Origin: Streptococcus sp. bf_0095
GTDB taxonomy: Bacteria > Bacillota > Bacilli > Lactobacillales > Streptococcaceae
Assembly: GCF_004166885.1 (NCBI RefSeq)
Contig: NZ_RCYU01000001.1
Location: 310,001 to 374,000 of the forward strand
Reading direction: 5' to 3'
DNA length: 64,000 bases
The position numbers and the translations under genes were made by a program. The notes beneath the pieces are model-generated. The model saw only the letters and a list, made by a program, of their open reading frames with translations. It ran no database searches and had not been told where the DNA came from. This document shows positions 16,564 through 26,309 of the stretch, piece after piece; the stretch's first letter is position 1, and the number at the start of each line of letters is the position of its first letter.

Positions 16564-17718
16564 TTAATCCTGCTGATCTTTTAAAAGATAGAGAAGAGAG
16601 AAGGCCAAGAGAGCCATAGCAAAACCTAATACGGTAAAGATGAAAGCGTTGCTGTCTGAGATGAGACCGATGGTATTGAGAGCGAAAGGTGTAATGGCCG
16701 CTCCAAAGCTACAGCCCAAGACGGCTACAGAGGTCACTTGGTTTAATCGTTTCGCAGGAATTTTGGCTGACAAGATTTGGAAAACCATGGTGAGAGCAGT
16801 GCTATACGTATAGCCGGAGAAGAGGGCGGATAGAGCAAGAAGAGGGATACTTGGAGAAAGGGCTACAGCCATCATGGAGAATCCGTAAGCAATCCCGGCA
16901 TAAGTGATCAATTTGCTCTTGAACAAATGTACAAGGCCAGAGAAGGTGAGACCAGCTAGAATTCCGATTAATTGCATAGCACTTAGAATGAAGCTGGCTG
17001 AATTATGCTGATCCTTGAACGTGTAGGCGACAATACTTGGAATGCGAAGAGTTACTCCGACGTTGCAAAGGACAATCATTGCGGCTACAATGGCCAAAAT
17101 AATAGTTAACTTCCATTCTTCTTTTTGGAGTGGTTCTTTCTGATTGGCTTGTGTATGCTGACTTTCTTCTTGCTGGTGGTAAGGGACAAAGGTCATGAAG
17201 AGAAAGAGAACGATTAAGCCGGCCCCGTAGGCTAGGAAGCTAGAAGTCCAGCCGAATTGGAGGAGGAAGCCGACTAATAAAGTGACGAGGGCTGTCCCTA
17301 CGACCTCGGCAGAACCACGAAATCCAAGAGTTTGGACTCGTTCACGTCCATGATAGCGTTCGCTGATAATTGAAATAGCCTTAGCATTGATCAAACCGAC
17401 ACCCATTCCAAAGATGAAACGAGAGATGAAGAGGATAGGATAAGCTTGGTTAATGAAAGGGACCATTCCGAAGATTGAGAGGATTAACAGACCAGTGATA
17501 ATCATCTTTCTCTCATCCAAGAAGCGTTCGATAAAGGTGTTGAGAAAGAGGGTGAGCATAATCCCAGCGGATGGAAGGGATACCAAGAGTTCGATCTGAC
17601 TTTTAGGGAGATCCTTATAGTATTCAAACATATAGGGAAGTGCGCTAGAAATCGAAAAAGACGTTGTTAATACAAGAGATAAAGAAAGGATACTAACCTT
17701 TTCTAATAATTTTTTCAT
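16564..17718 (-). CDS. MFS transporter (YbcL/AraJ-like exporter type)
   Basis: A 384-residue, 12-segment major facilitator. Two in-frame ATGs lie 6 nt apart; the second (17718) has correct spacing from GAAGGA. The cytoplasmic loops SISERYHGRERVQTLGFRG and the central Gln/Glu-rich loop (residues ~185-200) are typical. The substrate is not recognisable. It lies downstream of glnQ, separated from it by a terminator hairpin, and converges on the ABC exporter. Confidence 0.82.
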   Translation of the reverse strand: MKKLLEKVSILSLSLVLTTSFSISSALPYMFEYYKDLPKSQIELLVSLPSAGIMLTLFLNTFIERFLDERKMIITGLLILSIFGMVPFINQAYPILFISRFIFGMGVGLINAKAISIISERYHGRERVQTLGFRGSAEVVGTALVTLLVGFLLQFGWTSSFLAYGAGLIVLFLFMTFVPYHQQEESQHTQANQKEPLQKEEWKLTIILAIVAAMIVLCNVGVTLRIPSIVAYTFKDQHNSASFILSAMQLIGILAGLTFSGLVHLFKSKLITYAGIAYGFSMMAVALSPSIPLLALSALFSGYTYSTALTMVFQILSAKIPAKRLNQVTSVAVLGCSFGAAITPFALNTIGLISDSNAFIFTVLGFAMALLAFSLLYLLKDQQD

Positions 17719-17837
17719 AATCATCCTTCAGTCACATATTTGGTCAAAAGACACTCTACTATGGTATAGTTTTTTGCTTCATTTAGCAAGTTATTTAAAT
17801 GAAATTTCTTAATATTTTTATAATTAAGAGAAGAAAA

Positions 17838-17863
17838 AAACTGGAGGTTTAACTCCAGTTTTT
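17838..17863. terminator. terminator after glnQ
   Basis: AAACTGGAG / CTCCAGTTT stem with A/T runs on both sides, usable in either direction. Confidence 0.8.
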
Positions 17864-17871
17864 TATTTCTA

Positions 17872-18612
17872 TTAGACGTTTAAGACTTTATCCAAGAATT
17901 CTTTCAATCGTGGGTGTTGTGGGTTGTCGAATATTTGGTCTGGTTTGCCATCTTCGAGGAATTCCCCATCAGCGGTAAAGATGACACGATTGGCTACTTG
18001 GCGAGCAAATCCCATCTCGTGGGTAACGATAATCATGGTCATGCCTTGTTTAGCCAAGTCCTTCATAACGTTTAGTACATCTCCGACCATCTCAGGGTCA
18101 AGAGCAGAAGTCGGTTCGTCAAAGAGCATGACGTCTGGCTTCATAGCGAGACCACGCGCAATGGCTACCCGCTGTTTCTGACCACCTGACAAGCTATCAG
18201 GAGAGACATCAGCTTTGTCAGCCAGTCCCACCTTTTCCAAAAGTTCCATCGCTAGTTCTCTAGCTTCTTCACGATTCATGCGTTTGTGCTCTAAAGGAGC
18301 AAACATGATGTTTTCGATAACACTCATATGAGGGAAGAGGTTGAAGTGCTGGAAGACCATCCCAACATTTTCACGGACGATATCAATGTTGGTTTTTGGA
18401 TCAGTAAGATCATAGCCGTTCACGGTAATCTGTCCCTTGGTTACTTCTTCGAGAAGATTGAGACTGCGTAGGAAGGTGGATTTACCAGAACCAGATGGTC
18501 CGATGATACAAACCACATCTCCTTCGTAGAATTTTGTTGAGATGCCTTTTAGGACCTCATTTTCACCGTAATATTTATGGAGGTCATGGACATCAATTTT
18601 TAATTTAGCCAT
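17872..18612 (-). CDS. glnQ: Amino acid ABC transporter ATPase GlnQ
   Basis: A 246-residue polar amino acid ABC ATPase. Walker A is GPSGSGKST, the signature is [17 protein letters not shown], Walker B is [14 protein letters not shown] and the switch His is in VTHEMGFA. It energises the adjacent binding-protein/permease fusion. Its start overlaps the stop of glnP by 1 nt, so the two are one operon. The expected substrates are glutamine and probably glutamate or asparagine, by similarity to lactococcal GlnPQ. Confidence 0.95.
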   Translation of the reverse strand: MAKLKIDVHDLHKYYGENEVLKGISTKFYEGDVVCIIGPSGSGKSTFLRSLNLLEEVTKGQITVNGYDLTDPKTNIDIVRENVGMVFQHFNLFPHMSVIENIMFAPLEHKRMNREEARELAMELLEKVGLADKADVSPDSLSGGQKQRVAIARGLAMKPDVMLFDEPTSALDPEMVGDVLNVMKDLAKQGMTMIIVTHEMGFARQVANRVIFTADGEFLEDGKPDQIFDNPQHPRLKEFLDKVLNV

Positions 18613-20816
18613 TAGTTAGCCCTCTTTTCTAATTGTTTTGCAAAGCGTGTCAATAAGGTAATGATGACGAGGTAGAAGACGGCAAGGATCGCATACATCT
18701 TGAAACTTTGGTAGTTTCGAGCGATGATAATCTTACCAGTCTGGAAGAGCTCGACCAAACCGATCGCAGACACGATAGTCGTATCTTTCAGTGCAATAAC
18801 GAATTGGTTGACGAAGTTTGGAAGCATCAGTTTAGTTGCTTGAGGCAAGATAATCTTGCGCATGGTCTTGCTATAAGAAATCCCGAGGCTTCGACTGGCT
18901 TCCATCTGTCCGGCAGGTACGGCTTGAATCCCACCACGAACAATCTCAGCGATATAAGCAGCAGCATTGAGGGAGAGAGCGATGGTACCTGCAAGGAAGT
19001 CATTGATTGGGGATTGGTGACCCGTCATGGACTCGATCAAATTGGGAATTCCCCAGAAGATGAAGGCAGCAAGGATCATCAGTGGGATACCACGGATGAC
19101 ATCGACGAAGATCTCAGCTGTCCAACGAAGCCATTTATAAGGACTCACACTGAACATTCCAAAGATGATCCCAATCACCATAGCAATCGCAAATGATAGA
19201 AGTGCTAGTGCAATAGTGACCCCAAGTCCACTTAACAATTGTTTGTAGTTGTTTTGGAGCAAGCCCCAGATAGTCGTTTCATCTACTGAAGTAGATTCAG
19301 TTGTTTCTTCGCTATCGCTTGAAAGGTATTTATCCAAGATCTTTTGGTATTCGCCACTTTCTTTTAAGTTGGCCAAACCGTTGTTAAACATTTCAATCAA
19401 TTCAGGGTTTGAATCTTTTTGAACAGCAAAGGCAATCTGACCACTTGGAGTACCTTCGATAGGTGTTTTGAATTTACGTCCTTGTTTAATGGCGTATTTG
19501 ATAACAGGTTCGTCATCCATGATGGCAGCTACAGAACCTGAGTTCAAACTGTCATACATAGAAGCCCCATCTGAGAAGGTTTTGATTTTATAGCCATACT
19601 TGCTCTTGTTTTCCTCGAGGAAAGTTTGAGAAGCAGTACCATTTTTGACACCAACTGTTTTTCCTTTTAGATCTTCGTAGGAAGAAATCTTACTACTTTC
19701 TTGAACTGCTAGGATCGAATTCGTTGTGTAGTATGGGTCAGAGAAGTCAAAAGTTGCCTTACGAGCATCTGTTACAGTCATGCCTGCAATCATTCCGTCC
19801 GCATTTCCATTCTGAACATCACTGACGGCGGCATCAAAACCAGGGTTGCTAATTTCTAGAGTAAAGCCTTGGTCTTTGGCAATGGCCTTAATTAATTCCA
19901 TATCAATCCCAGTGTATTTGCTTTGATCATTTTGGAAGACGAAGGGAGCAAAAGAGGAATCACTAGAAATTTTGTATTTTTTCTTCTTAGGAGTCGCCTT
20001 TTGGCCAGCTTTTGTGCTCGTTTCAGGAACAGCAGAAGTGCTGGCGGTAGTCGTTGTTGAAGATGATGATTGGCTGCTACCAGTCCATTTTTCAATAATT
20101 TGGTCTAGTGTACCATCTTTCTTCATTTGAGCAAGGGCAGTATTGAATTGTTTAATAAGGTTTTCATGGGACCCATCTTTTTTGACTCCAAAAGCAAAGC
20201 TTCCAACAGCTTCTCCTTCCATATTAATAGAAAGATCTTGGCCTTGCTTAATGGCATATTCTATAACAGGTTGGTCGTCCATAATGGCATCCACTGCACC
20301 GGTTGATAAACTATTGTTCATCAAATCACTGGTATCGAATGTCTTGATCGTATAACCGTACTGATCTTTGTTCTTCTGAAGGAAGCGTTGAGCAGCTGTT
20401 CCGTTTTTGACTCCGACCGTTTTTCCTTTGAGCTGGTCATAGGAAGTGATTTTGTTAGCTTTCTTAGTCGCAATCACGACTTTTGTATCATAGTAGGTAT
20501 CAGACATCGCAAAGACTTGCTCACGTTCCTTGGTCTTGGTCATCCCTGCCATAATGGCATCGGCTTGACCAGCTTGAACTGCATTGACCGCTGCATCAAA
20601 GCCTGGGAACGATTTTTCTAAGGTCCATCCGTTAATTTCAGCGACCTTATCCAAGATTTCAACATCAATTCCTTTATAAACTTGGTCTGAGTCTTTGAAT
20701 TCGAAGGGCGCATATGCCGTATCGAAAACGACTTTTACAGTTTCAGCCTGTGCTTGACTCGCAAAGGCGAATAGTGGAAATAAGAAAAGCAAACATGCTA
20801 CTAGTTTTTTCTTCAT
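18612..20816 (-). CDS. glnP: GlnP: tandem substrate-binding domains fused to permease
   Basis: A 734-residue protein with the architecture of lactococcal GlnP. It has a signal sequence (residues 1-24, ending AQAE), binding domain 1 (~25-255), a Ser/Thr/Lys linker (~255-285), binding domain 2 (~285-510) and a permease domain (~525-734) with the EAA loop around [22 protein letters not shown]. The two binding domains are clear paralogues (both have GIDxELI/DKV, PGFDAAV and [11 protein letters not shown]). The start at 20816 follows AAAGGAG; the frame stays open upstream but without a signal sequence there. The leader contains a terminator-like hairpin. Confidence 0.95.
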   Translation of the reverse strand: MKKKLVACLLFLFPLFAFASQAQAETVKVVFDTAYAPFEFKDSDQVYKGIDVEILDKVAEINGWTLEKSFPGFDAAVNAVQAGQADAIMAGMTKTKEREQVFAMSDTYYDTKVVIATKKANKITSYDQLKGKTVGVKNGTAAQRFLQKNKDQYGYTIKTFDTSDLMNNSLSTGAVDAIMDDQPVIEYAIKQGQDLSINMEGEAVGSFAFGVKKDGSHENLIKQFNTALAQMKKDGTLDQIIEKWTGSSQSSSSTTTTASTSAVPETSTKAGQKATPKKKKYKISSDSSFAPFVFQNDQSKYTGIDMELIKAIAKDQGFTLEISNPGFDAAVSDVQNGNADGMIAGMTVTDARKATFDFSDPYYTTNSILAVQESSKISSYEDLKGKTVGVKNGTASQTFLEENKSKYGYKIKTFSDGASMYDSLNSGSVAAIMDDEPVIKYAIKQGRKFKTPIEGTPSGQIAFAVQKDSNPELIEMFNNGLANLKESGEYQKILDKYLSSDSEETTESTSVDETTIWGLLQNNYKQLLSGLGVTIALALLSFAIAMVIGIIFGMFSVSPYKWLRWTAEIFVDVIRGIPLMILAAFIFWGIPNLIESMTGHQSPINDFLAGTIALSLNAAAYIAEIVRGGIQAVPAGQMEASRSLGISYSKTMRKIILPQATKLMLPNFVNQFVIALKDTTIVSAIGLVELFQTGKIIIARNYQSFKMYAILAVFYLVIITLLTRFAKQLEKRAN

Positions 20817-20884
20817 TTCGTTCTCCTTTATATCAAATCCAGTTGTCTCGAGAAGAGCAATGGAAGGGATACCCAAAAGGGCTC

Positions 20885-20923
20885 AAAAAAATAAAGAATT
20901 CATACTGAAAACAAGTATGAATT
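20885..20923 (-). promoter_or_regulatory. Terminator-like hairpin inside glnP leader
   Basis: A perfect 10-bp stem (AATTCATACT, 20897-20906, with AGTATGAATT, 20914-20923) lies between the glnP promoter and its start codon. On the minus strand it is followed by CTTTATTTTTTT. Since no gene upstream on this strand needs terminating, it may act as an attenuator. Confidence 0.5.
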
Positions 20924-20948
20924 TCATCATTTATTAGTTACGAGGATT

Positions 20949-20977
20949 ATCATACCATAAATGAAACCTAAAATCAA
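20949..20977 (-). promoter_or_regulatory. glnPQ promoter
   Basis: Minus-strand TTGATT (20977-20972), 17-bp spacer and TATGAT (20954-20949) with an extended TGG, giving a leader of about 125 nt. Confidence 0.65.
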
Positions 20978-21021
20978 GAATTTTAACCAATCCATGTTAT
21001 GTTTTCTGACATCATTAAATA

Positions 21022-21050
21022 TTGCAGTCTCTGATTTTCTTTGCTACAAT
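21022..21050 (+). promoter_or_regulatory. Promoter of the CPBP protease gene
   Basis: TTGCAG, 17-bp spacer and TACAAT with an extended TG, about 28 nt before the ATG and divergent from the glnP promoter. Confidence 0.7.
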
Positions 21051-21078
21051 GAAACTATAAGATAAAAGGAGGAAGATA

Positions 21079-22026
21079 ATGAAGAAAGGTAACATTTTTC
21101 AAGATATAAAAACTGACACCTCATGGTCAGTACTTGTTTCTACACTATTCTATGTGTTCTTAACTTTCCTATTTGTTGAAGGTGGGCTTTGGCTTGGGAG
21201 TGAGTTTGTAGGACCATTTTCTCTAGTCATAGAGTTTTTAACGGAGCTCTTTTCACCAGGAAATGGAGGCGCAAGTGTTCAAGAGTTCTTCTACCATTAT
21301 TTTCTCTATTATGAGCTTTTCAGTTTTGTATTCATTCTCATCCTCTTTATTTTTTGGGTGAAGTTCATTGAGAAGAATCCCTTATCGACGTTAGGTTTTG
21401 TAAAAAGGAATTGGCTTAAGTATCTATGTTGGGGGATCTTGCTTTCCCTTCTTCAAATGGGAGTCATTGCACTTGTCTACCAGGTAGGTGGAATCGGGAC
21501 TTTTGAGCTAAATGAATTAAGTTTAGAACCCATCCTCTTTATTCTCGGTTTATTTCCATTTTGGCTCCTTCAAGGAGGGACTGAAGAAGTAGCGACGCGG
21601 GGTTGGCTCCTCACTCGGATTGCAGCAAGAGCTAATCTACCATTAGCGATCGCAATTTCTAGTAGTCTCTTTGGCTTTCTTCATCTGGGAAATTCAGGAG
21701 TGACCTTCTTATCCGTCCTGAATATTGTCCTTGATGGGGTGCTAGCTGGTCTGCTCCTTGTCTACACCGATAGTATCTGGCTAGTGGTCGCTCAACACGG
21801 TACTTGGAACTATGTACAAGGAAATCTCCTTGGTTTTCAAGTCAGTGGGACGGGCGCAGATGCGTCTATCTTTAGCTTTACCATGGGATCAGGACCTGAC
21901 TGGCTAACTGGAGGAGCATTTGGTGCAGAAGGATCGATCATCACCACTTTGGTTCTTCTATTATCCGTCGTGATTGTTTACCGCTTAGGTGAAAGAAGAG
22001 AAAAAGTTGTTAATGAACAAGTGTGA
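21079..22026 (+). CDS. CPBP family intramembrane metalloprotease
   Basis: A 315-residue membrane protein of the CAAX protease/bacteriocin-processing (CPBP, Abi) family with about eight membrane segments. The catalytic motifs are present: EEVATRGW (EExxxR), FGFLHLGN with the first metal-binding His, and HGTWN with the second. Family members process prenylated proteins in eukaryotes; in firmicutes some confer bacteriocin self-immunity, but most are unassigned. AAAGGAGGAAGATA precedes the ATG. It sits between glnPQ and the antibiotic-peptide-type locus, and I would not link it functionally to either without data. Confidence 0.88.
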   Translation: MKKGNIFQDIKTDTSWSVLVSTLFYVFLTFLFVEGGLWLGSEFVGPFSLVIEFLTELFSPGNGGASVQEFFYHYFLYYELFSFVFILILFIFWVKFIEKNPLSTLGFVKRNWLKYLCWGILLSLLQMGVIALVYQVGGIGTFELNELSLEPILFILGLFPFWLLQGGTEEVATRGWLLTRIAARANLPLAIAISSSLFGFLHLGNSGVTFLSVLNIVLDGVLAGLLLVYTDSIWLVVAQHGTWNYVQGNLLGFQVSGTGADASIFSFTMGSGPDWLTGGAFGAEGSIITTLVLLLSVVIVYRLGERREKVVNEQV

Positions 22027-22057
22027 AATGGCTGATAGGAAATAAAAATAAAAACGA

Positions 22058-22084
22058 AGACTGGCAAAAGTGCCGGTCTTTTTT
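22058..22084 (+). terminator. terminator after CPBP gene
   Basis: AAGACTGGCA aaag TGCCGGTCTT followed by T6. Confidence 0.85.
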
Positions 22085-22096
22085 ATCAATTATATA

Positions 22097-22135
22097 AAAC
22101 AAGCCGAACACCTAATGATGAGTTCGGCTTGTTTT
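22097..22135 (-). terminator. terminator of the two-component genes
   Basis: AAACAAGCCGAAC / GTTCGGCTTGTTT, 13-bp perfect arms directly at the kinase stop codon. Confidence 0.8.
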
Positions 22136-23207
22136 ATATAATGGGAATAATTAGCTTGACTTGGGCACCATTATGAATATTTTCTAAATGCATCGTTCCA
22201 TTATGAAGTTTCATGACGCGTTTTACGAAAGATAAACCAAGTCCATAGTGACTTTCTTGAGAAAGTGTTCTTGCTTGGTCCTCTTTATAGAAAAGATTTC
22301 CAGCATGTTGTAAAACATTTTTTGAAAATCTAGATTGATTATTCCATATAGTTAGAACTAATCGATTATTTTCTTGTGACATTGTTAGCTGTATCTTTGC
22401 ATCATTATCTTTTTGATGTTGTATTGCATTATTAATAATATTTGTGATTGCTCGAAAAAACAAATTGGAATGAATGGCAATTTGTGTTGATGGAGTTACT
22501 GTATTTGAAAAAACAAATTGTGTATTTCTCGGGAGTAACGGAGTGATCTGTTCCTTCAATTGATGAGTTACTTGTTGAATTGATATGTTTTCAAGTTGAA
22601 TATCATGGTCATAAAAAGTTTTGGAGTATTGGATGAAGTGGTTAAAATAATCATTTAATTGAATACTTGCTTGCTCCAGATCTTTTAGACATTCCATTGC
22701 TTGAGGTGTTTGCTCGGTGGATTGTAAGAATTCGGCATTTCCTCTGATGACAGTTAGAGGGCTACGAAGATCATGTGCAGCGCTAGATACTTGAAACATG
22801 AGTTCTTTTTTTTGATCTTTTTCATTTTGAATTCTATTTTTTATTTCAGATTGCATTTTTTCGATCAGATCGTTTGTTTCAATGAATTCTTTAATCTGCA
22901 AATGGTGATGTTCATTTTTGGTGAAATATAGACCACTATGATAAACCATGTTCAATTCTGTTTGAATCTTGGTTAATAATTGTTTAATATTTATTACAAT
23001 GATAAAAATTAAAATGATGCAAAGATAAATCCAAGAACTGACGCTAAAAAATAAAGCAAAGTGATTGGCATTTTTCTCATTAATTCCAGATACAGAAGAT
23101 AGAAGAGCTGGAACTATGTAAAAAAGTATCAGACATAGAAGAAATTGCCAAATGATTTTAAGGTAAGTACGCTTAATGAGTTGCTTGATTGTCAATTCTT
23201 TTTCCAT
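22134..23207 (-). CDS. Sensor histidine kinase, intramembrane-sensing type
   Basis: A 357-residue kinase. The start at 23207 follows GGAGGATACAA. Two membrane segments (about residues 14-36 and 49-73) are joined by a loop of only ~15 residues, so it probably senses within the membrane or through a partner transporter. The H box is SSAAHDLRSPLTVIRGNAEF, the N box NIINNAIQHQ and the G2 box HYGLGLSFVKR. The G1 region reads IWNNQSRFS rather than DxGxG, a change seen in some lantibiotic-type kinases. It overlaps the response regulator by 16 nt and lies divergent from the ABC genes, which it probably controls. Confidence 0.88.
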   Translation of the reverse strand: MEKELTIKQLIKRTYLKIIWQFLLCLILFYIVPALLSSVSGINEKNANHFALFFSVSSWIYLCIILIFIIVINIKQLLTKIQTELNMVYHSGLYFTKNEHHHLQIKEFIETNDLIEKMQSEIKNRIQNEKDQKKELMFQVSSAAHDLRSPLTVIRGNAEFLQSTEQTPQAMECLKDLEQASIQLNDYFNHFIQYSKTFYDHDIQLENISIQQVTHQLKEQITPLLPRNTQFVFSNTVTPSTQIAIHSNLFFRAITNIINNAIQHQKDNDAKIQLTMSQENNRLVLTIWNNQSRFSKNVLQHAGNLFYKEDQARTLSQESHYGLGLSFVKRVMKLHNGTMHLENIHNGAQVKLIIPII

Positions 23208-23863
23208 TTGTATCCTCCTCCCCATATTGTTTTGATGGGGTCAATTTGATGGATCTTAAATTTTTGTCTGATTTGATAGATGTATTCAGTAATGGATCGT
23301 AGTTGTGCATCAGAGTCTACAGGATAGAGGTAATTGTAAAGTTCTTCTATGCTAAATATTCGGTTCTCATTTTTTGCTAAAAGATAAAGTAAATCAAACT
23401 CTCGCTTAGTTAATGAAATTCTCTTTGATTGATAATAAACTTCTTGACTATCTCGATAAAAAGCTATATTTGAATCCATCTCTTCTTTAGAGGCGTTGTG
23501 AGATCTTTCTTCTCTACGAAGGTGCATTTGAATTCTTGCAATCAATTCTTTAATGCTGAATGGTTTTGTGATGTAATCATCGGCTCCGGCTTGTATTCCT
23601 TTTAGTAAATCTTCTTCAAAATCTTTAGCGGTTAGAAATAGAATTGGAGTAGTAATTTGTGAACGAATGGAACGACAGATTTCTAAACCAGAAATAGGCA
23701 TCATGACATCAAGTAGAATTAGATCGAATCCAGTAAAGTCGCAGATATTGATCTCCTCTATATATTTACGAGTTTCCACGTGAAAGTTATTCGCTTTTAA
23801 TGCATTCGCTATTAATCGTAAGATTTTTTCATCATCGTCAATGGCTAAAATTTTATACTTCAT
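23192..23863 (-). CDS. OmpR-family response regulator
   Basis: A 223-residue regulator: receiver domain (residues ~1-118) with the acidic pair DDD, phospho-acceptor Asp in LILLDVMMP and conserved Lys in YITKPFSIKEL, then a winged-helix output domain (~135-223) with LTKREFDLLYLLAKNENRIFS. The sequence style resembles regulators of lantibiotic-resistance loci such as SpaR/NisR and LcrR. It is translated with the downstream kinase. Direct TCCTG repeats before the divergent transporter operon are a candidate binding site. Confidence 0.92.
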   Translation of the reverse strand: MKYKILAIDDDEKILRLIANALKANNFHVETRKYIEEINICDFTGFDLILLDVMMPISGLEICRSIRSQITTPILFLTAKDFEEDLLKGIQAGADDYITKPFSIKELIARIQMHLRREERSHNASKEEMDSNIAFYRDSQEVYYQSKRISLTKREFDLLYLLAKNENRIFSIEELYNYLYPVDSDAQLRSITEYIYQIRQKFKIHQIDPIKTIWGGGYKWKKN

Positions 23864-23946
23864 AGTCCCTCCAATTGTATGAGCATATTATAGCAAATAT
23901 AAAATGCAATTTGTTAGAAATGAAGAAAATAATTATTCTGATAATT

Positions 23947-23996
23947 TCCTGATTTTCTCCTGTTATACTTGCTCCAAGTGAAGGTGGAATTTCACT
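23947..23996 (+). promoter_or_regulatory. ABC operon promoter and candidate response-regulator site
   Basis: Two TCCTG direct repeats start 11 bp apart (23947 and 23958) and abut an extended -10, TGTTATACT (23961-23969), replacing a normal -35. Spacing of one helical turn just upstream of -10 is typical for OmpR-family activation. A 6-bp inverted repeat AGTGAA/TTCACT (23977-23996) lies in the leader. Confidence 0.5.
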
Positions 23997-24021
23997 AAAA
24001 GTCAGAAGGGAAAAAGAATGA

Positions 24022-24732
24022 ATGATAACAATTCAAAAGCTACATAAGGAATATAATAATAAAATTGTCCTTCAAAACGTGTCTTTCAAAGCCAAAAAAG
24101 GTGAGATTACTGGATTGATTGGACCGAATGGATCCGGAAAATCAACTTTAATCAGAATTTTACTTGGTTTAGAAAATAGTCAAACGGGGATAGCGTTGAT
24201 CAATGGCAAAAAATACTCTCAATTGGGAGATAATCCTTTTGGTATTGTTGGATCATTCCTAGATAGTTGCCAACCTTATCCAACTAGAACAGGATTTCAG
24301 CATCTTCGGTGGATTGGCTTGGCTTGTGGCGTTGACAAAAATAGGTGCAATGAATGTTTAGAGTTGGTGGGGTTAAGTGAAGCTAAAAATAAAAAAGTAA
24401 AAGACTATTCATTAGGAATGAAGCAACGTCTTGGGTTAGCAACAGCATTATTAGCAAATCCTGATATCTTAATTTTAGATGAACCAATCAATGGACTAGA
24501 TCCAGAGGGTATACGCTGGGTACGCAATTTTTTGCAGTCTTTTGTCAATGAAGGTAAAACTGTCTTAATGACAAGTCATTATATGAGTGAGTTAGAATTA
24601 ACTGTAGATCATCTAGTTGGTATTTCTAATGGGAAAATTGTTATTGATGCTCCTACAAAAGATATTTTGAAACAGTTTGGATCTTTTGAGGAAGCATATT
24701 TTAAGGCGCTCGAAGGGAAAGAAGGTGAATAA
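24022..24732 (+). CDS. ABC transporter ATPase, peptide-antibiotic resistance type
   Basis: A 236-residue ATPase like BcrA/LanF. Walker A is GPNGSGKST, the signature YSLGMKQRLGLATALL and Walker B LILDEPINGLDPEG, with the switch His in TSHYMSE. GAAGGG precedes the start, and a nearby ATG 4 nt earlier opens only a 9-codon frame. It should pair with the two downstream permeases to remove a lantibiotic or cell-wall antibiotic from the membrane; this is inferred from the operon and the neighbouring two-component system. Codon use is markedly more AT-rich than in the flanking genes. Confidence 0.9.
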   Translation: MITIQKLHKEYNNKIVLQNVSFKAKKGEITGLIGPNGSGKSTLIRILLGLENSQTGIALINGKKYSQLGDNPFGIVGSFLDSCQPYPTRTGFQHLRWIGLACGVDKNRCNECLELVGLSEAKNKKVKDYSLGMKQRLGLATALLANPDILILDEPINGLDPEGIRWVRNFLQSFVNEGKTVLMTSHYMSELELTVDHLVGISNGKIVIDAPTKDILKQFGSFEEAYFKALEGKEGE

Positions 24733-24733
24733 T

Positions 24734-25567
24734 ATGTTGAAACGTTCCTTTTTTAGTGACCTCTATAAATATTGTAGTTTAGTTACTTTTAAATCCACTT
24801 TTTTTCTTATTTTGGGAGTCAGCATATTTTTTACAATTCAAAATATCCAGGTGATAAATGCCTTAGTAGAAGGAAATGGCCAAGCAGTTAACCTTGATCC
24901 GTCTATGTTATCATCGAATCCAGTCTATACAGTCAGGGATGCTCTCTTATCCTCTCCCTACCAAGCAAGTGTTATTTTCTTGCCAATCTTGGTTTCACTT
25001 GTTTATTCAACCCATTACCAATTTGGTGATGATAATTTTACTCAGTTATTGATTCCAAACTGGAAAGTTCGTCTTACTGGGTTTATGGCAAGTTCGATTG
25101 TTTTATCGTTACTTTCTACTTTAATAATTTCTATAGTAAATGCTGTTATCTTACTCATTTTTCTAGATTCAACTTTAAAGAATTATTTAGAATTGACTTT
25201 GTTCTTAGATGTTACGGTAAGAGTTATGATATTTGCAATCGTTCTTACTTTATTAGCTTTACTTTTCGTAATAGTAACGAAAAAATCAATGACTTCATTA
25301 ATTGCAGATGTTTTATTATTGGTAATCAGTTTATCAGGTATTCTAAGAGGAATTTCCTCTAAAATAGAAAATCTATTGCCTTTGATTGGAGCAAAGTCAT
25401 TTGCTTTTGGCCGAATTGAAGGGACTCAAACGAGCCAATTGTATGGATTTACACTTTTAGTAGTAGAAGGGATCTTGTTCTTGGTGTTCATAATGGTTGT
25501 AGAAAAGATTCGAATGGGGAGGAAGAATGGCAAAAGTATTTTTCAGTCTTATCGTCAAAAAATATAG
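24734..25567 (+). CDS. ABC-2 type permease 1 of the resistance transporter
   Basis: A 277-residue protein with six predicted membrane segments, a long extracellular loop after the first (residues ~45-85) and the overall layout of LanE/BcrB-like permeases. The ATG at 24734 follows GAAGGTG and lies one nucleotide after the ATPase stop. It is AT-rich like its neighbours. The substrate is unknown; no lantibiotic precursor or modification gene is present in the window. Confidence 0.82.
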   Translation: MLKRSFFSDLYKYCSLVTFKSTFFLILGVSIFFTIQNIQVINALVEGNGQAVNLDPSMLSSNPVYTVRDALLSSPYQASVIFLPILVSLVYSTHYQFGDDNFTQLLIPNWKVRLTGFMASSIVLSLLSTLIISIVNAVILLIFLDSTLKNYLELTLFLDVTVRVMIFAIVLTLLALLFVIVTKKSMTSLIADVLLLVISLSGILRGISSKIENLLPLIGAKSFAFGRIEGTQTSQLYGFTLLVVEGILFLVFIMVVEKIRMGRKNGKSIFQSYRQKI

Positions 25568-26216
25568 TTTAAAACCCGTGAAGTACCAGATAACCATACA
25601 GTCATTTTTGATAGGTTTTGTGTGTCTCTTAAGTATTTTACCAGTTGCAATCAATGGTACAATTGTAGAATTATCTTTAAAGCAAGCTCTTGTTTTTGCA
25701 TCAATGCTCTCTGTTGGTATTGGGAGTGTTAATGTATTTGTAGAGTTACAATCACACGAAACAAAACTAGTTTATTTGGTAAGTGGAAAAAGGATCTTAA
25801 GTTCAATTCGGATCCTGTTCGTAGAGTTATGTGATGTAGTACTACAATCAACCTTATATTTCATTGTACTGCTTATATGGTTTCATTTTTTTAGTAGCGA
25901 AAATGGTGTCAGTTTAGAAATTTTCAGTTTCTATTTGATTGGCTCCATCCAATACTTTTTGATTTCTTACTTCTTAAGTTATTTTTTCAAAAGTCCAATG
26001 GGGAGTTTAGCTATTTTGCTACTTTTTCCTATTTTGGTACAACCATTCATAGAAAGAGTAGTGGAACCATTGACTAGTTATCTATTTTATAATATTGTTG
26101 CGGATACCATATTAGGTAGTGCTTCCAATTTGCAACTCTGTATTTACGTTTTTGGACTTGTAAGTTCACTTGGAGCGACTCTCTACCTCTTGGTAAGGAA
26201 TCAAGAAGTTAAGTAG
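25527..26216 (+). CDS. ABC-2 type permease 2 of the resistance transporter
   Basis: A 229-residue protein with about six membrane segments, comparable to LanG-type permeases. It overlaps the previous gene by 41 nt; GGGAGGAAGA before the ATG lies within that gene. It completes an ATPase plus two-permease set. A hairpin at about 26310 ends the unit. Confidence 0.82.
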   Translation: MAKVFFSLIVKKYSLKPVKYQITIQSFLIGFVCLLSILPVAINGTIVELSLKQALVFASMLSVGIGSVNVFVELQSHETKLVYLVSGKRILSSIRILFVELCDVVLQSTLYFIVLLIWFHFFSSENGVSLEIFSFYLIGSIQYFLISYFLSYFFKSPMGSLAILLLFPILVQPFIERVVEPLTSYLFYNIVADTILGSASNLQLCIYVFGLVSSLGATLYLLVRNQEVK

Positions 26217-26309
26217 TAAATAAAAATGATACTGATGAGCGAACCTTGCTAATTTTGTAAATCAATGACATTGATGTTAATTACGTATTTCATGGTTTTA
26301 GAATAAAAG

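Noticed and set aside
18708..19196. 162-codon frame antisense to glnP permease domain
   Set aside because: No start signals; glnP covers the same bases with conserved motifs.
18612..20816. GlnP as an artificial fusion or assembly error
   Set aside because: Tandem binding domains fused to the permease is the established GlnP architecture in lactic acid bacteria.
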